DNA from: Sipunculus nudus
Lineage: Eukaryota > Annelida > Sipuncula > Golfingiida > Sipunculidae
NCBI GenBank assembly: GCA_026874595.1
Contig: CM049319.1
Span: forward strand, 64,348,417 to 64,412,416
Direction: 5' to 3'
Length of the DNA stretch: 64,000 bases
Shown here: positions 14,088-25,737 of the stretch, piece by piece
How positions within the stretch are numbered: position 1 is the first letter of the stretch
How the letters are laid out: every line of letters starts with the position of its first letter
Translations under genes and position numbers: made by a program
The notes under the pieces: model-generated
What the model saw: the letters and a program-made list of their open reading frames with translations, nothing else
Databases searched by the model: none
Told to the model about the DNA's origin: nothing

Positions 14088-16276
14088 ATATATATGTGTG
14101 TGTGTATAAACAATATATATATATATATTTATGGGTACATAAATCTGAAACCTACCTATAATGGTAATATACGAAGGTATCAAGTAAACGAAGGTATCGA
14201 GTTAGGAATTGTAACATACCTCGAAAGCACTTTCAAGCACTAAATGAACATATGGAGGCACTGAGATGCAAATGAGGATGTATAGGATCAAAATATTTAA
14301 ACACAATTTCTACTCACCAGGCTGGATTTATACACAAACACTGCCCCTTCCTCTCCTTTCTCACCGGATGGTGACTTGTACAGTGGCGCCCCCACAAGGA
14401 GTTCATCCTGACCATCACCATTGACGTCACACGCACACAGTTTCATCCCGAAGCCAGTGAACCCCTTTCAATCAAGAAAATCATGAACGGAATCTCATGA
14501 AATTTTCAGGGCATTTCGGTAATGAGCAAATGAAGAATCGTTTATATAGAATCTGGTGTGGATCCGGATGAACAGTCACTTATGTACGAATGAACATAGG
14601 AATATGAGCCAATTAATGAGTGAAGGTGGAGGCTTGCATTCCTAAATTAGAATGCAGGTTACTAGTTTAGTAAATGAAGCAAATATAGTTCATGTTTCCA
14701 TACATTATTTTCAAATATAACTGAAATTAAAGATTTAACTGTTAAATATATTTTGGGTTTTGCTAAATCACTGGATCTGCTATTACAAAACAATACAGGC
14801 TCAGCTGTCTCCATCATTGGTGAAAATGTTAAAGCTACATGTGATCATGCGGTGATACTCTTCAGGAGTATAATTATTTATATTTTAAAAGAATAAATTG
14901 GAATACCCACAATGGATGCAGACATTAACATTTCTATCCAAATTAATTCTACGCCGTTCACGTAGAAAGTTGCAGCTTCTTAAGGCTTCGACATCCTGAA
15001 CGACATTTTTCAGCTGGCCTTGTTTTGGGAAATACATACACAGTAAACAACACAGTAAACAGTGTATGTATATGAATGGTCTTTTTTATGATTGCAGAAT
15101 TAAAATCTGAAAACGTGCTGGCTCGTCATTAATAACATGTAAATGATTAATGACTAAGATTGGGCTGTGTATATCCGTTTTAATTATCGTAGTCGAACAC
15201 TTTGTCAGAGGTATATGGTGAAAAGAACATCTTTTCAAAATGTGACAGGAAAATTAAATATTATACCCACAGCATTAATTTATGAATATTTCTTATCGAT
15301 CAGCAATGAAGTTATCAATGGTGCATAAATATGTACTAGATAACAAATGTTTTATAATACATCAAGACGTACATGCCAGAGATCAAATTTACCGTAAGCT
15401 GATAAGCTCTTTTATATGGCAGCCGTACTCAGAGAAGAGTAATTCAAGCTACTTGTTATTCAAAATAATCTCGAATGAGTAAAATCAACTTGAAAATCAG
15501 CCGTAGTTCGAGTATTTAACTAATTATAATGGGGTATCGGTTTGCCTCACAATAGTTATTACATAATTCAATGTTGCTTATTACTTTTGAATGTTTACGT
15601 TTGCATTTATTTTATGAATGAGTAAACTTGGTTTGATATAATAGAGGAATGCTTATATAGATGCGTCCTTGCGTGCATGTGCTCGGTTCTAATTTTCCAC
15701 TCCTTTGATATGATCACAAATGATAATTGATAGCTCATATATAGGTTATGGGGTTGGGTATATAACTGCTCTCCCCCCCCCCAACCAAATTCTCAAAATA
15801 TGCGAATACTATGAAGTTATATGCAAATTTGCCCAAAAAACGTCTTTTCGTACATAAGGATCACGATGAGATTTTCTTTTGTTCATGTTTATGCACTGGT
15901 ATTTATGTAATTTTATCCAAATAAAGAGCAGCTGTCAAAGTCATATACATGCATGCGTGTTTTTACAGATTAATATATTCCATCAAGCCTGCATTTATTA
16001 CACATACTGGAGGTTATCTTAATCAAGAAAATGTTGCTTCTTTATTATATATATTGCGCCAAATTATTTATAAGCTGTTATGTTTTTTTGTAATTTATTT
16101 AGTATTTCCTGCCTGTCAAGCATTGTACAGGAGTATACAACGGATGAGCGAGTTTGCAAGTACTTCCGAAATATATTTCATATAAATTACCAATAATCAT
16201 AATATGAAAATTTTTACTCTTGAGTCTACATTTACGTTTGGTCCAAACATTGCCCATGTTTTTACACTTCTAAATA

Positions 16277-16343
<67 letters not shown>

Positions 16344-19300
16344 TTGCACTTTATCTGTATCAAATTATAACCAGTTTCTGATTCTAGCCCCCCCCCCTGT
16401 TGAAAAGTCCTGGATCCGCCCCTGTGACCATTGACTTCATGACCCAAAATCACATAGGTTCCTGCTTTAGTGGTGGACCATGTTAAAGTCAAGTTGAAAT
16501 CCATGTGTCACTCCAACCTGGAGTGATCATCTGGAACAAATTTGTGTTGATGGACGGATGGACAGAGAGGCTGACAGAAAAACAGACATGTAGACAGGGT
16601 GGTAACTATAGGGCATCCACTTTTGATCAATAAATATACCAGGTTTTTGGACGCTAGATGCAATCACAGCTGAGAAACTGACATGATTGCTGTCATTTAA
16701 TAGAAAAAAATAGAAAAGTATTCGTTAAAATAACAAAAAATACAGGTGGCGCCACCACTGACCTAAAACTGGGAACTGGCATACTAGTCATGGTCATTAT
16801 TCAAGGAAAGTTTCATGACAATCCATGCATTAATTATCATGATATTTAAGGTTTTGTATCAATTTTTTTTATTATTCTGGGGGGTGGGATACTTTCAAGC
16901 CCCATAACTCCGTAGAAATAGGTTGCAGTGACCTAATGTCAGGTTTCCAGGAAGATTTTTCATTGACATCCCTGGATTTTAACTTAGAAGTTTCTAGGAC
17001 CTGTAGTTACGATTTGTGCCTTGCTAACGGACGGACGACGGACAAAGCGCCATTCCTATACCTCAATTGACTTACTGAGCTAAAAAAACACATTTCGAGA
17101 ATTGTATTGATGAAAGACTGAAATGTATATGCATGTTACCTGTGGGTCAGCGTCCGCTTGTTTCACAAACTCAGTCTTTATCTTGGATTTCAATATAACC
17201 TGAAAGTATCATATAAATTACCGTCAGTCGTATATTTAAGCGTTCAACATTATATCTGAAAGTATCATCAAATTCCCTTTATTCGTGTATTTAACCCTTC
17301 AATAATATCTAAAAGTATTTTAAAAATCCCGGTCGGTCGGGTATTTAATCGTCCATTATTACCTGAAAGTATCATATAAATCCCGCTTAGTCCGGTTTGT
17401 AAGCATCCATTATTACCTGAAATTGTCATACAAATTACTGTCAGTCGAGTATTTAGGCGTTTCATATTACCTGAAATTGTCATATCTATTCCCATCATTC
17501 GGATATTTAAGCATTCAATATCACCTGAAAGTATCATATAAGTTCAAGTCAGGTATTTCAGCGCTTTACATTAGGTCGCAGAGTCTTACAAGCAGTATCA
17601 ACATTTGAGTCTTCACTCTTTTTTTTTGGGGGGGGGGGGGGGCGAGGGAGGGGGGGGGGGGGGAGATTGGGGAACCTTCTGGCAAACCATCAACTGATAT
17701 TTTCCATTTTTTTTCTGCCCGGGGCAAAAGTAATATGTGACGTATATATAAATACAGAATGATGTAAACGGTATAAACAATTTATTTTTGGTAAAATTTG
17801 GTTTGATGGAGAGAGAGAGAGGACGGGGTCATAGTACTGTAGTACCCTTGCTATAATTTGAACATTATTCAATCACATCACTCGTCCCTCAATATGTCGT
17901 CTTTCATGTAGGCCAATCGCCATTTTCTCTCTTTTATCATATAACAGCCTGTGTGTAAACCGCCGTCTGTATCAGGAAACGGTATCAGTGCATGATGGTT
18001 CCTGTTTTATTTTTACAATTCTCTGTGTCCAATTAATATTGCCATAGTCTTTTCCTTCATGAGTTGAAAACCCTGTCAGTTATACGAGTCCCTAGCCGTG
18101 AGAACCCGACTCCGTGGGCCATGATAATTTGGCTGGTAAGCCTACTTGAGTCGTGATACAAGCAATATCGAGGAATGCATCGCAGTGGTCTTCCATCATG
18201 TTACATTCATATTGTGATAAACAGCCAATAATCTTAACATTATATGCGACGAATAATGCATTAACGCAAGAGAATGCATGTGAACTCACAACCCAAACTG
18301 AAACCCCGTCTCTATATATGGTAACAAGTCATTTCCTATATCGCATACAAGTAAGCTGCATTCAGTAACCTTTGCGAGCCATGCCTGTTGTCATGCGGTC
18401 GGAAATTCAACAAACATGCAGACCGATTTACCAATATTCTGAGTAAAAAAGGAACTTTTCTCGCTCATGTTTCGTGTTTGCGAAAGTACACTAAAATGCT
18501 AACGATTAGTCTGGTTTATGTCAATTGACAGTGTACCTTTATGCCATGAGGCGGTGTCAAAATGACAAAAATATTTGCATCCTCATGGGGCCTTATAATG
18601 CGTTCCTCAGATCTAGATGTAAAGGCACTTTGGCAGCCAGTAATCTGATCGTAATGCCAGAGGGCCGATATGGCGCTAACGAGTCCCCTGAGAGAATAGT
18701 ATGCGGTCACATTTAAGAAAATACGCACACAGGTCTTTTGGGACATCGTTTCAAGTCTCGATTGCCTCTAACTCTGTGTTCCCACTAGAAACGGCAGCAT
18801 TTCCTAAATCTTGGCTGGTTGAGACTGAAGCTTATATATCCTTAAGTTCCGATTATATATAGGTGGTCACGACGCAGGATTTCTATAACTGATCCATTTA
18901 CGTCTGGAACTGTAGAATGGTTGTGTTAATATATTCGGCTAATAATCAGGACCTCTGAAATTCGGGTAAAGTATGACAGGGTCAGACTCTTCCGATTTAT
19001 GTTTAACATACATGTTCGTAGGAACATACTCAACGACTTTCAAGTTCTGAGTGCACGAAATCTGGGATATAAAGACCGACTCAAAAAGAACTGGCATGAG
19101 GATCATGGCATTAGGCACCAGATGGCGCTTCCGTTGGGCTATTAGTGAAGTGTACAAGTTGGGCTAAACTTCATATTTTCGGGGTTAACTGTCGCGATTT
19201 TCACTAAATCAGTGATTTGCGAGGGTTCCATTTTCGCGTTCTTCAGTATAAAACTTAGCGACCTATTGACAGAGTATACCCATTGTCAGGTGATTTAGTT

Positions 19301-22300
19301 ATTGAACTGAATATGTGCAAAAGGTTTTATACCAAAACATTGTTCATTAATGACAGACAATTGGAAATATCTGCTATCAGTTAAAATAGCAATCTTTGAA
19401 CATACACAATCTATTTTTATTCATAATATTAACCGTTTGCTTTTCAACTTTGCCTTTGATGACGGGCCTTTTTATAAAAAAGAGCTTAATCACCTATAAA
19501 GCATGTTAAATTGTCAAGAAAAATGGCTTCTCCCCTTCAAAATAAATTTTTACCTGCCAAAATATTTCTCTGAAACCGTTTGCTTACTACTGTAAACGAG
19601 TGTTTGAACCAGTGGACCGGGTGCAAACACAAGCGTCAAGATTAACAGCGCGTGCTTCTCCAGGACTACAACAGGAGATGTCAATCAGGAGATGCCCTGG
19701 CTGACTTGGCCCAAAATGTAATAGATGTTCCCGCTGGCTGAAACATCGTGTGTTGCTGCTGACAACCGGACCTCCGGTCACGCGGCCTTGTTATGGTGAA
19801 CAGACATACGTGGACTGTGTTAACAAACAGGCAGAACCAAACAATGTGTTAAACAGCCGTTTTCGAGGTACTGAGACTGTGTACTGGGAGGGTTTAGCTT
19901 GGAAACTTTTGTAATAAGCAACACTGAACCGATAGTGTGAAAGAATAGGCATAATATTGCTCTTGATTGCGTCCCCTTAGGTTTATATCAACTTTCGAGA
20001 AAATCGCGAGTTTGAAACCATTGCGCACAAAAAGGCAATGACAGTAATAATGGAGCGGGTATCTGTTGACTGAAAAAAAAAACAAAAAAACATGCAAATG
20101 GTAACGCGAGCATGAAATTTGGTACAAAGGCTTTACATATTACCCAGATACAAAATAAAGACAGAGCCATTGAAAATTCAGCAAATATTTAAGATAGCCG
20201 CCATTTTACAAAATGGCCGTAAATGACATCTACATTTCCCACTTACACAATTTTTCCATAACCCGTCTGACTATATACCGGTTTTGGCAATATCAAACAC
20301 ACAGGAAATTCCAAAGTTCAGTTGCCTGGGATCACGCCAGACATTTGAATCTATCGAAGGTAAAGGTACAAATTGTGAGGTACGTTAAGGTAAATTTTTG
20401 TTGATATTCTCTCGTAACCATCGGGTGTTTCGGCTGCTTAGGGGGTACAAATATCCATATAAATTCGAACTTGTAAAATTGTATGGATAGAGCTTCTGGC
20501 TCTTTAACTGTCTCCGCCAGGAGGCAAGCTTTCATTCCCTTTCGTGTGTGTATTTGTGTGTGGATGTGTTTGTATGTTTGTAGACGGCATTACTCACGCA
20601 ACCTTGAACTGAATCTCATGAAATTTTCAGGGTATTTCGGAATAGGCCAAGAGAGGATCGATTAGATTTTGGTGTGGGCTGATCACATGATCAGGCTCCA
20701 GGAAGGACTCCCAAGAATATTAATAAATGTAAAGTCACTTATGCACGAAAGCGCCGAGCAGGTGAATGCTAGCGTCATATCGACCCTCTGGCTTTACGAC
20801 CGGATTACTGGCGCCAGAGCGTCTTTACATCTAAGTCAGAAGAACGCATTATAAGGCCTTATGAAGATGCAAATATTTTCGTCATTTCTGACAACGCTTA
20901 ATTGACTACAGGTACACTGTCAATCAAAATAATTCAGACCAATCATTAGCATTTTATGTGTACTTTCTAATAATATCAAACTTGAGCGAGAAAAGTTTAA
21001 CCCAGCACATTGTTAAACCCCTCTGCGCGTTTGTTGAATTTTCGACCGCATAAACACAAGCGTGGCTCGCACGGGTTAACAGGACGCAGGCAGCTTGCAG
21101 GCGATACAGGAAATGACCCGTGTCCATGGAGGCGATGTTTCAGTTTGGGTTATGAGCTCACATGTAAACTATTGTGTAAATTCATCATTCTAAGCATAGT
21201 ATTAAGATTATGGGCCGTTTACCAAAATATGAATCAACCTGATGCAAGACCACTGGGATACATTCCTCGATATTACTTGTATCTCGACTCGAGTAGGCTA
21301 ACCCGCCTAATTATCATTGCCTGCTGTCAAGTTGTCACGGCTAGGTGAATGCAAGCACGTTTTGGGGATATTAACATGGTGGATGCCTACAAACGCGAGA
21401 ATGTATATTTCTATTTATGTATTTGATGAGATTGGCTCACCTTGGAACCGATTGGTTGTGATATTGCATACCGCAGTATTCTCCCCCTGAAGTAGCCCGA
21501 TGAGACATCATAACCTTATAAAAGATATATGGTACATTAACAACCATTAATAAGGGTTAAAGTATCTTATGGGGGAGGGGACATGATTCATAGGGGTAGG
21601 TTGATACATATTTCTTGTAAACCTATAAGAAAAATGATACATCTCATTCTTCATATATATATATATATATATATGCATGCGGCAAAACACGATAAACACA
21701 GAGTAGATGATTAAATGTCATTTTAATATGACAGCTAGTAACAAACTGCAGGTAAGCCACCTGCAAACATCATCACTCGCATGTACAACAAACTGCAGGT
21801 TAATGTAAGGCTGCAGCCCCTTTTCCCCTCCCAACCTGTGGAAAAAGTGTGTTTGTGTGTGGACGGGGGGTTCAGACAGACAGACAGATGGGTTTTGCGG
21901 ACCTTGCATACGGACAATGCAAATACTGACTACGCATGTGTATGGGCTACTTATGGTTGAAAGCGATGCATATAAATCAGGTTAATATTTGGTTGTACAC
22001 AAGTTAATTTCACGGGGCGACCGGCTCATAGCGAAATATATGGCAGGGTACCAGTCTATAGTATAAATAAATGGCACGAGGTACATACCTGCGGCTGTTA
22101 ATTGATGAAAATGGTATTTGCAGCACTGTTCATGTGGAAACCCATCGTGCGTGGGCTCCTTATTTATCCCAATAATGGCACCTGCAAATAATACATTCAT
22201 TACCCAGTTGTATAGCCTGCATTCTCCTGTCGCTTAACTTCAAATTTTTAAACAAACTTTTATTCAACAACAAAGTCACAAAGCTTTTCAGATCTGAACA

Positions 22301-25300
22301 TTACGTACATAATATCATCATTAACCACCTCTGCAATTTCTGTCAATACAAATCTTCAAACAATATAAAAAAAAATATAAAATATAAAATATACCACATT
22401 AACATGTCTTATTTCATTCCATGAAATAAGACACACTTTCTGTAAACCTGGATAACCCACCCTCGGTAGCCTTGGACAACCCACCCTCAGTAACCCGGGA
22501 TAAATCACCCTAAATAACCCGACATAACCCATCCTCAGTAACACTGGATAAAACACCCTCAGTAAACATGAAAATCCACATTCTGTAATCCGGAATAACT
22601 TACCCTTGGTAACTCAGGATATCCCACACTCAGTAGCCAAGGACAATCCACACTAAGTAAATCTGGATAACCCACCCTCAAAAACCATGATACCCCCCCC
22701 CCCCATAACACAGGATAACCAACCCTCACAAATACTGGATAAACTACTCTCAGTAAACAGGATAACCCACCCTCACTAACCCAGGATAACCCACACTCAG
22801 TAACCCGGGATAGCCCACGTTCTGTAACCCAAGATACCCAACCCTCAGTAATCGAGAATAACCTACTCTCTTTAACCCGAATAACCAACCACCAGTAACA
22901 CTGGAAAAAAACACCCTCTGTAACCAAGGATAAACCAACCTCAGAGACCCGGGACAACCCACACTTAGTGACTCTAGATAACCCACCCGCAGTAACCCTG
23001 GATAACCCACCCTCAGTAACCCTGGATAACCTACCCTTAGTAACCCTGGATAACCTACCCTCAGTAACCCTGGATAACCCACCCTTAGTAACCCTGGATA
23101 ACCCACCCTAAGTAACCCTGGATAACCCATCCTTAGTAACCCTGGATAACCCACCCTCAGTAACCCTGGATAACCCACCCTTAGTAACCCTGGATAACCC
23201 ACCCTTAGTAACCCTGGATAACCCACCCTTAGTAACCCTGGATAACCTACCCTCAGTAACCCTGGATAACCCACCCTTAGTAACCCTGGATAACCCACCC
23301 TTAGTAACCCTGGATAACCCACCCTCAGTAACCCTGGATAACCCACCCTTAGTAACCCTGGATAACCCACCCTTAGTAACCCTGGATAACCTACCCTCAG
23401 TAACCCTGGATAACCTACCCTCAGTAACCCTGGATAACCCACCCTTAGTAACCCTGGATAACCCACCCTTAGTAACCCTGGATAACCCACCCTTAGTAAC
23501 CCTGGATAACCCACCCTCAGTAACCCTGGATAACCCACCCTTAGTAACCCTGGATAACCCACCCTTAGTAACCCTGGATAACCCACCCTCAGTAACCCTG
23601 GATAACCCATCTTTAGTGACCCGGGAGAGCCCAGCCGCGGTCAGCCGGGATAACCTACCCTCAGTAACCCTGAATAACCAATCCTACCCTCAGTAACCCT
23701 GAATAACCAATCCTACCCTCAGTAACCCTGAATAACCAATCGGCAGTGACCCGGGAAAGCCCAGCCGCGGTCAGCCGGGATAACCTACCCTCAGTAACCT
23801 TGGATAACCAATCGGCAGTGACCTGGGAAAGCCCAGCCGCGGTCAGCCGGGATAACCTACTCTCATTAACCCTGAATAACCCATCGGCAGTGACCCTAGA
23901 TAACCCACCCTCGGTAACCCTGGATAACCCACCCTCAGTAACCCTGGATAACCCATCAGCAGTGACCCTAGATAACCCACTCTCAGTTACCCTTGATAAC
24001 CCACCCTCAGTGACCCGGGATATTGTACCTTCAGTTACCAGGGATAATTAAACCTCAGTAACCTAGAATAACTAACGCTCAGTAACTCTGGATAACCCAC
24101 TTTTTTATTTTTTTTTTCTTATATTTAAAAAAAAAGGAACATTCGGTACCCCGGGATAACCTACCCTCAGTAACCCGGGATAACCCACCATCAGTAATCT
24201 GGGGTAACCAACCCTCAGTCAACCGGGATAACCCTCGTTCTGTGACCCCGGATTACCCACCCCCAGTCACGCGAGAAAACACACCTTCAGTCACCCGGCA
24301 TAACCCACCCTCATTTGTGTGATAATTTTTTTTGGCCCGACATAACATTTAATGAAGTACACATGCAACTACAACATGTCAAGTGAACACAGGACCTCTA
24401 ACAGATCAGCAACCTGTATTGCTAAACTCTTTAAATAATTGACAGGAAGTAAAAGCTGAAAATCCAAATACATTTATTACATCGGCACACAACATTAATG
24501 GCATTGAATCATACAGTTAAAATACAAAAATAAATATATATTTAGCCTTATAAACATAAAAAAAACTCACTGGACCCTGGTATTCCAAATAAAATCCTGT
24601 CATCATCCTGTAAAATAGAAAAAAAAATATTTTAGTGAGTTGTTGTCTTTTATTGCCAGTGCAGTGACAACAGTGCACCGTAGGCCAACAGTGCATACAG
24701 AAGAACTGACAGCTTTATTCAAATCACTTAACCTTATTGTTTCTGAGGGGAGGGCGGGGGTAAGAAAACACGTGGTCCATGGGCTCACCTGAATTTGACA
24801 TTCAGGTGACGCATGTATTTATTATTGATGATGATAAATACTTGTTAAGGAAGCGTGAACAATAGGTAGAATGACTTATAGACAGCTAAAAGTCACGCTT
24901 TGTGTCTATAATCCTTCCCATGAAACATTTACTGGGAACCTCATAGACGGGAAGTTATAAATTTCTACGTCCAAGTGCTACAATTGAGCCCTGCCTGACT
25001 CCCTTGGTGCCCATTATAATAGTTGTGGCCACTTGCCCGCATAATATAGGACAATATGACCTTGTCTCATTTTTCCAACGAGATTTGCTAAGAACCTCGC
25101 AAGGTGGTGTGCAATTTTTACCTGTCTGACTTTCAAGATGCTCAAAATCATGTTCCTGCTCGGAGTTGACAGTATTTAGATCACCATGGCCTATAGATAT
25201 AATTTCATGTTTCCACGTAAATTTACCCAGGACCTGCCTTTATACCATGTTAGAAGATTTTAGGACAAAGGGATACAATTCATGCCCTGTCCGACTCCCT

Positions 25301-25678
25301 GAATGTTCAAAATTATGGGGTTTTTCTTTGGTCGGTAGGTATAACGGTTACGGTTTGTGTCCTGTTGACGCTCAAAATGCTTCACAAAATGTCAGGTGTC
25401 CCGGTAGGTCTGATCGCTACAAAAAGAGTGATTCCTAAATAAAATTGTCTTTCCGCAATAGGAAATGAGACCAGTTAATGCCAAATCCAGTTTAATGATA
25501 TTTTCTTTAAAAAATGTTTCACATAATAATACACTTAGAATTGGATTACTTTACCTAAGGAAACTGGGTAAGCCAAGGTCATTAAGTTTCAAATTAAGAC
25601 ATAATTTATTTTATTTGGACACACATTGCATAAAATAATTATATTGTATATAAATATATATATGTATGTTATATATAT

Positions 25679-25737
<59 letters not shown>

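Noticed and set aside
13877-14161. Open frames through TA, GT and GA microsatellites (also at 5117, 16204, 25611, 33442, 34145, 34859, 56798)
   Set aside because: Low-complexity YIYIYI or CVCVCV translations, not genes.
15380-15450. Candidate for the missing integrin blade 4
   Set aside because: Open between TAG and GTAAAT but 56 nt long, wrong phase and no FG-GAP pattern.
21441-21486. 46-nt exon-like segment between TACTTCAG and GTGAGC
   Set aside because: Good splice sites and open in phase 1, but its length (1 mod 3) breaks the frame into exon 8, alone or with the microexon.
22750-23610. 286-codon minus-strand open frame of GYPGLLRV repeats
   Set aside because: It is the 24-bp minisatellite, whose length is a multiple of three, so any frame without a stop stays open. 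No start context, splice or domain support.
22980-23610. CRISPR-like regular repeats
   Set aside because: Units are contiguous without unique spacers, and this is an animal genome; it is a minisatellite.
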